64,000 nucleotides of DNA from Actinomycetospora callitridis. GTDB taxonomy: Bacteria > Actinomycetota > Actinomycetes > Mycobacteriales > Pseudonocardiaceae. Within the stretch, counting starts at the first letter, position 1. Every line of letters begins with the position of its first letter. The stretch covers positions 248,001-312,000 of the forward strand of contig NZ_JAQZAK010000005.1 in NCBI RefSeq assembly GCF_028737265.1, given 5' to 3'. A program made the translations under genes and the position numbers. Under the pieces are notes generated by a model. It saw only the letters and a list, made by a program, of their open reading frames with translations. It made no database searches and was not told where the DNA came from. Below, piece after piece: positions 59,599 through 64,000 of this stretch.

Positions 59599-60495
59599 GT
59601 GACCGCGAGTACCACACCGACCAGTCCGGACGACCTGGCGAAGGCCCTGGACGGCACGGGGTACCTCGCCGACGCGGGCCTCGCGTCGGCCGCCTTCCTG
59701 GCGCTGCGCATGGGCCGGCCCCTCTTCTGCGAGGGCGAACCCGGGACGGGCAAGACCGCGCTGGCGCAGGCGCTCTCCGAGGCGCTGGGGCTGCCGATGG
59801 TGCGCCTGCAGTGCCACGAGGGCATCGACGCCGCGCAGGCCCTGTACGACTGGGACTTCCCGCGCCAGCTGCTGCACCTGCGCGCCCTCGAGGCCGCGGC
59901 GACCGCCTCGCAGTCGGCGCTCGACGTCGACGCCGTGGAGTCCTCCCTCTACGACCGCCGATTCCTGCTCGCGCGACCGATCCTGCAGGCCCTCCAGGAC
60001 GCGCCGTGCGTGCTGCTCGTCGACGAGGTCGACCGCGCCGACGACGAGTTCGAGGCCTTCCTGCTCGAGGTGCTCGCCGAGAACTCGGTGACCATCCCCG
60101 AGATCGGCGTCGTCCGTGCCGAGACGCCGCCGCTGGTGGTGCTGACGTCCAACCGCACGCGCGAGGTGCACGACGCCCTCAAGCGCCGTTGTCTCTACCT
60201 CTGGCTCGAGCACCCCGACCTGGCCCGCGAGACCGCGATCCTGCGTCGCCGCCTGCCCGACCTGCCCGCGGAGCTCGCCGACCAGGTCGCCCGGGCGGTG
60301 CAGGCCCTGCGCGGGCTCGACCTTCTCAAGCCGCCGGGCGTCGCCGAGTCGATCGACTGGGCGCAGGCCCTGCAGCTCGTGGGCGCGCGTCACCTCGACC
60401 TCGCCTCGGCCACCGCGACGCTGGGCGCGGTGCTGAAGTACCGCGAGGACGCCGACCGGGCGCGCGACAAGCTGGACGCCCTGCTCGCCTCATGA
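59599..60495 (+). CDS. MoxR-type AAA ATPase (CoxD-like)
   Basis: A 298-residue MoxR ATPase. Walker A CEGEPGTGKTALA, Walker B CVLLVDEVDRAD, sensor 1 VVLTSNRTREVHDALKRRC. CoxD-like members help assemble the copper/molybdenum site of CO dehydrogenase. GTG start. Next come a VWA protein and an XdhC protein, the coxD-E-F order. No structural dehydrogenase genes are in the window. Confidence 0.9.
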   Translation: MTASTTPTSPDDLAKALDGTGYLADAGLASAAFLALRMGRPLFCEGEPGTGKTALAQALSEALGLPMVRLQCHEGIDAAQALYDWDFPRQLLHLRALEAAATASQSALDVDAVESSLYDRRFLLARPILQALQDAPCVLLVDEVDRADDEFEAFLLEVLAENSVTIPEIGVVRAETPPLVVLTSNRTREVHDALKRRCLYLWLEHPDLARETAILRRRLPDLPAELADQVARAVQALRGLDLLKPPGVAESIDWAQALQLVGARHLDLASATATLGAVLKYREDADRARDKLDALLAS

Positions 60496-60523
60496 GCACC
60501 AGGGGCGAGCGGAGCGACGGCGA

Positions 60524-61771
60524 ATGAGCACAGGTGACCGGGGCGGGAGCAGCGACGGGCTCGCTCCTCGCCCGCACGCCGGCGCGGTCCTGGCCTCCGG
60601 CGTCGTCGAGACGCTCGGCGGAGATACAGACCTCGCCACCGAGGCCGACGGTGGTCCCGACGCCGTCCTCGAGGACTTCGTCGCCTTCACCCGGCTCGTC
60701 CGCAACGCCGGGGTGCCCGTCACCACCGACCGCGTCGCGGCGTACCTGCAGGCGCTGCGCCTGTCCGACCTCACCAGCGAGGTCTCCACGTACTGGGCGG
60801 GCCGCCTGACGCTGTGCGCCGACCCGGACGACGTCGTGCGCTACGACCACGCGTTCGCCGCCTGGTTCTCCGCCGATCCCCGCGACCAGCGCATGGGACG
60901 GCCGGCGCCGCCGAAGCCGCGCATCTCGACCATGGCGGCGCTCACCGAGCCCCCGCCGGGGTCGGGCCAGGACGGCGAGGAGGAGGAGACCCCGGAGCTG
61001 CGGGTGGCCGCGTCCGGCGAGGAGATCCTGCGCGACCGGGACATCGCCGAGCTCTCGATCGGCGAGCGCGAGCACCTCAAGAGCCTGCTCGCGCTCCTGC
61101 GCCCGGCACCCCCGAAGCGCCGGGCCCGGCGGCGCCGCCCGGCCCGTCGCGGCGAGCCGGATCCGCGCCGCACGCTGCGGGCGGCGCTCGCCAACGGCGG
61201 CGAGATCGGCGAGATGCACCGTCGACGGCGCCGGGAACGCCCGCGTCGCGTCGTGCTGCTCGTCGACGTCTCCGGCTCGATGAGCCCCTACGCGGACACC
61301 CTGCTGCGCTTCGCCCACGTCCTCACCCGGCGCACCCCCACCTCCGTGGAGACGTTCACCCTCGGCACCCGGCTCACCCGCGTGACGCGCGAGCTGCGCC
61401 AGCGCGACCCCGAGCGCGCCCTCGGCGACGCGGCCCGCGCGATCCCCGACTGGTCCGGCGGCACCCGCCTCGGCGAGGCGCTGCGGGCGTTCCTCGACCG
61501 GTGGGGCCAGCGCGGCGTCGCGCGTCGCGCGGTCGTCGTCGTGTTCTCCGACGGCTGGGAGCGCGGCGGGGCGGAGCTGCTCGGCGAGCAGTCGGCGCGC
61601 CTCGCGCGGCTGGCCCACAAGGTCGTCTGGGTGAACCCCCACGCCGGCAAGAGCGGCTACGCCCCGGTGCAGGGGGGAATCGCGGCGGCCCTCCCGCACG
61701 TTGACCGTTTGCTGGCGGGCCACTCCCTCACGACGCTGGCCGAGCTGCTGGAGGTGCTGCGGGATGCGTGA
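60524..61771 (+). CDS. VWA domain protein (CoxE-like)
   Basis: A 415-residue protein with a C-terminal von Willebrand type A domain: the MIDAS motif DVSGSMS near residue 248 and a threonine and aspartate downstream (VVFSDGWERGG). The N-terminal half is helical and resembles CoxE. It pairs with the MoxR-type ATPase, as the two proteins do in MoxR-VWA systems, acting as a chaperone for metal-enzyme maturation. ATG start 29 bases after the ATPase stop; stop overlaps the XdhC gene by 8 bases. Confidence 0.9.
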   Translation: MSTGDRGGSSDGLAPRPHAGAVLASGVVETLGGDTDLATEADGGPDAVLEDFVAFTRLVRNAGVPVTTDRVAAYLQALRLSDLTSEVSTYWAGRLTLCADPDDVVRYDHAFAAWFSADPRDQRMGRPAPPKPRISTMAALTEPPPGSGQDGEEEETPELRVAASGEEILRDRDIAELSIGEREHLKSLLALLRPAPPKRRARRRRPARRGEPDPRRTLRAALANGGEIGEMHRRRRRERPRRVVLLVDVSGSMSPYADTLLRFAHVLTRRTPTSVETFTLGTRLTRVTRELRQRDPERALGDAARAIPDWSGGTRLGEALRAFLDRWGQRGVARRAVVVVFSDGWERGGAELLGEQSARLARLAHKVVWVNPHAGKSGYAPVQGGIAAALPHVDRLLAGHSLTTLAELLEVLRDA

Positions 61772-62954
61772 CGTTCTCCCGACCCTGGAGGGCTGGTGGG
61801 CCGAGGGCCGACCGGTCGCCCTGGCGACCGTCGTCGGCACGTTCCGGTCCGCCCCGCGACAGCCCGGGGCGTCCATGCTCGTCGGCGACGACGGGCAGGC
61901 CGTGGGCAGCGTGTCCGGCGGCTGCGTCGAGGGTGCCGTGTATGAGCTCGGCTCCGGCATCCTCGAGGGCACCGACGACGCGACGCTGCAGCGCTACGGC
62001 GTCTCCGACGACGACGCCTTCGCCGTCGGCCTCACCTGCGGCGGCATCCTCGACGTGTACGTCGAGCGCGTCGACCGCGAGTCCTTCCCCCAGCTCGGGG
62101 CGATCGCCGAGGCCGTGCGGGAGCACCGCTCGGTCGCCGTCGCCACCGTGGTCTCCGGGCCCGCCGAGCGCGTCGGGCGCCGCCTGGTCGTCTGGCCCGA
62201 CGGCCGGGGCGAGCGCAGCGACGGGGGGAACGGCGGGGTCGAGGGCAGCACCGGGTCGGTCCGGCTCGACGACGCGCTGCGCGACGACGTCCGCGGCCTG
62301 CTCGCCGCCGGCCGGTCCGCGCTGGTGTCCTACGGCACCGACGGCGAGCGCCGCGGCGAGGGCCTGCAGGTCTTCGTCGAGTCGTTCGCGCCGCCGCCGC
62401 GCCTGATCGTCTTCGGCGCCATCGACTTCGCCGCCGCCGTGGCCCGCATGGGGACGTTCCTCGGCATGCGCGTCACGGTCTGCGACGCGCGCCCGGTGTT
62501 CGCGACGTCGAGCCGCTTCCCCGAGGCGCACGAGGTCGTCGTCGACTGGCCGCACCGCTACCTCGCCGCCGAGGCCGAGGCCGGGCGGATCGACGGGCGC
62601 ACCGCGCTGGCCGTCCTCACCCACGACCCGAAGTTCGACGTGCCGCTGCTCGAGGTGGCGCTGCGCCTTCCCGAGATCGGCTACATCGGGGCGATGGGCT
62701 CGCGCCGTACGCACTCCGACCGCGAGCAGCGCCTGATCGAGGCCGGGGTCACCGAGGCGGAGCTGGCCCGCATGTCGAGCCCGATCGGCCTGGACCTCGG
62801 CGCCCGGACGCCCGAGGAGACCGCGGTGTCGATCGCCGCGGAGATGATCGCCCACCAGTGGGGCGGACGGGGCACGCCGCTCTCGCGTCGCGACGGCCCC
62901 ATCCACACCGAGTCCAACGTCGAGCCGGTGGTGTCGGCGGCCTCGTTGGGCTAG
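61764..62954 (+). CDS. XdhC/CoxF family maturation protein
   Basis: A 396-residue protein of the XdhC/CoxI family. PVALATVVGTFRSAPRQPGASMLV and GSVSGGCVEGAVYE form the N-terminal part with the conserved Cys; the C-terminal Rossmann-like half begins LIVFGAIDFAAAVARMGTFLGMRVTVCDARPVF and ends with GYIGAMGSRRTHSDREQRL. Such proteins bind molybdenum cofactor and sulfurate it before insertion into xanthine/CO dehydrogenase-type enzymes. It overlaps the VWA gene, so the three are one operon. Confidence 0.92.
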   Translation: MRDVLPTLEGWWAEGRPVALATVVGTFRSAPRQPGASMLVGDDGQAVGSVSGGCVEGAVYELGSGILEGTDDATLQRYGVSDDDAFAVGLTCGGILDVYVERVDRESFPQLGAIAEAVREHRSVAVATVVSGPAERVGRRLVVWPDGRGERSDGGNGGVEGSTGSVRLDDALRDDVRGLLAAGRSALVSYGTDGERRGEGLQVFVESFAPPPRLIVFGAIDFAAAVARMGTFLGMRVTVCDARPVFATSSRFPEAHEVVVDWPHRYLAAEAEAGRIDGRTALAVLTHDPKFDVPLLEVALRLPEIGYIGAMGSRRTHSDREQRLIEAGVTEAELARMSSPIGLDLGARTPEETAVSIAAEMIAHQWGGRGTPLSRRDGPIHTESNVEPVVSAASLG

Positions 62955-63787
62955 ATCACGCGTGCGGTGAGCAGCAGGTACTCCCACTCCATCACCGTCG
63001 TGCCGCTGCCGCGGTCGTGGCGCTCCGCCACCGCGGCGATGTCGGCGTCGAGCGCGGCCGTGCGCTCGGCGTCCTCGGCGTTGTTGCGGTAGGCCACGAT
63101 CGTCGGCCCGTAGGTCTCCTTCCAGTACGAGCGGAAGGTGTCCGGGGAGTCGAACATCGTGACCGTCACCGTCTGCTTGCGGGCCTCGACGTCGGTGACG
63201 CGGTCGCCGAGCAGGGCGCGGACGTGCGCCTCGTCGCCCCACAACGGCGGGGGCTGGGCGCCCGGCGGGGGCGGCGGCATGTAGGCCTTCATCGTCTTGA
63301 AGAGGTCCCCGACGAAGCCCTCGGGGGTCCAGCTGATCAGGCCGATGCGCCCGCCGGGACGGGTGACGCGGACGAGCTCGTCGGCGGCCTGCTGGTGGTG
63401 GGGCGCGAACATGACCCCGACGCACGAGGTCACGACGTCGAAGGTGTCGTCGGCGTAGGGCAGTGCCTCCGCGTCGCCCTCCTCCCAGCGCACGGCGACG
63501 CCCTGGCGCTCCGCGAACGCGCGACCGGCGTCGAAGAGCTCCGGGGTGAGGTCGGACGCGACGACGTCGGCGCCGGCGAGCGCGGCGGGCACGGCGACGT
63601 TCCCGGTGCCCGCGGCGACGTCCAGCACCCGCTCGCCGGGGCGGATCCCGACCGCGGTGACGAGGACGGGACCGAGCTCCGGGATGAGACGGGCCGCCAC
63701 GTCGGGGTAGTCGCCCAGGCCCCACATCGTGCGGTGCTTGGCCTTGAGCGCACGGTCGGCGGCGGTGTCGGTGACGGTCTCGGTCAT
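62951..63787 (-). CDS. Class I SAM-dependent methyltransferase
   Basis: A 278-residue methyltransferase. Motif I is VLDVAAGTGNVAVP with the acidic residue in VVASDLT, motif II region DAEALPYADDTFDVVTS, motif III PGGRIGLISWTPEG. Fold is that of UbiE/arsenite or small-molecule methyltransferases; substrate unknown. ATG after GAGGGAGA. It converges with the XdhC gene with 4 bases of overlap. Confidence 0.88.
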   Translation of the reverse strand: MTETVTDTAADRALKAKHRTMWGLGDYPDVAARLIPELGPVLVTAVGIRPGERVLDVAAGTGNVAVPAALAGADVVASDLTPELFDAGRAFAERQGVAVRWEEGDAEALPYADDTFDVVTSCVGVMFAPHHQQAADELVRVTRPGGRIGLISWTPEGFVGDLFKTMKAYMPPPPPGAQPPPLWGDEAHVRALLGDRVTDVEARKQTVTVTMFDSPDTFRSYWKETYGPTIVAYRNNAEDAERTAALDADIAAVAERHDRGSGTTVMEWEYLLLTARVI

Positions 63788-63938
63788 CGTGGTTCTCCCT
63801 CGTCGGTGTGACCTCGGGGGCCACGGACCGTGGCGACCCCGAGGGGTCACAGAGTTCCGCGACGAGGACACCCCGGACATCGGGAACGCCTCCCCATGTT
63901 GTGGGGAGCAGGCCCTAGGCCATTCGAGACGTTTCCCC

Positions 63939-63954
63939 CGTGACGTTGATCACG
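63939..63954. promoter_or_regulatory. CRP-like palindrome before the last gene
   Basis: CGTGA-CGTTGA-TCACG, an N6-spaced palindrome close to the CRP consensus TGTGA-N6-TCACA, 13 bases before the ATG at 63968. It resembles the site at 58358-58373. Confidence 0.4.
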
Positions 63955-63967
63955 TACCGTGACAGAG

Positions 63968-64000
63968 ATGGAGCTGCTCGAGCGCGAGGACGAGCTGCGC
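63968..64000 (+). CDS. Start of a gene, possibly LuxR-type ATPase regulator (partial)
   Basis: Eleven codons, MELLEREDELR, cut by the window end. This opening is typical of large LuxR-family regulators with an N-terminal AAA/NB-ARC-like domain, but 11 residues are not enough to be sure. The CRP-like site lies just ahead. Confidence 0.4.
   Translation, partial: MELLEREDELR

Overview
The window is very GC-rich, densely packed actinobacterial chromosome. Many genes start with GTG, several look leaderless, and the gene order matches mycobacteria closely, so a Pseudonocardiales-type actinomycete (Pseudonocardia or Actinomycetospora relatives) is the best guess. This rests on gene content and order, not on a marker gene. 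I see no insertion sequence, transposase, integrase, CRISPR array or rRNA gene.

Layout. 0.3-2.6 kb: formamide/amide operon fmdB-amiS-fmdA. 2.6-4.3 kb: a tRNA 3' remnant and a ChrB-type chromate-response protein split into two overlapping genes. 4.6-10.6 kb: mixed genes (chorismate mutase, alpha/beta hydrolase, a GAF-ANTAR-AraC-like regulator, an AurF-like diiron oxygenase with a divergent TetR, a VOC protein, a DUF3159 protein). 10.8-13.1 kb: a Pro/Gly-rich membrane protein and a secreted streptogrisin-like protease. 13.1-16.0 kb: thiamine locus thiE(-)/thiO-[TPP riboswitch]-thiS-thiG. 16-24.3 kb: TetR/SnoaL pair, P450, a membrane protein, a 2-hydroxyacid dehydrogenase, two thiD-like kinases around gpsA, and an HtrA-like protease. 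24.4-35.5 kb: def, DUF3263 gene, virR-like gene, psd-pssA-AAA ATPase operon, moeA, a Ser/Thr kinase and groEL2, the same order as M. tuberculosis Rv0429c-Rv0440 apart from small differences. 35.7-42.7 kb: AMP ligase, Zn dehydrogenase, MHS transporter, YccF, GNAT and cysteine dioxygenase genes. 42.7-58.4 kb: XPB helicase, a complete conservon (sensor kinase, roadblock, DUF742, GTPase), helicase-associated protein, MocA-like transferase, malic enzyme, moaC-mog-moaE and two rpf genes, matching Rv0861c-Rv0867c with the conservon and other genes inserted. 59.6-63.8 kb: coxD-coxE-coxF-like maturation genes and a methyltransferase. The last 33 bases begin another gene.

How genes work together. ThiE, ThiO, ThiS, ThiG and the ThiD-like kinases cover thiazole and pyrimidine steps of thiamine synthesis, with thiSG under a TPP riboswitch. 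Psd and PssA are consecutive steps of phosphatidylethanolamine synthesis. MoeA, MoaC, MoaE, Mog and a MocA-like transferase supply molybdenum cofactor, and the CoxDEF-like proteins would mature a CO-dehydrogenase/xanthine-dehydrogenase-type enzyme whose structural genes are not in the window. The Rpf proteins act on peptidoglycan at resuscitation.

The most interesting non-genic signals are two families of short palindromic dispersed repeats at gene ends (three copies each), a CIRCE element with three half-sites upstream of groEL2, a palindrome carrying two divergent -10 boxes between thiE and thiO, a tandem triplication of the last codons and stop of the AAA ATPase gene, and a CRP-like site upstream of the first rpf gene. 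I did not find a convincing wholly new multi-gene system; the repeat families are the strongest candidates for something undescribed.
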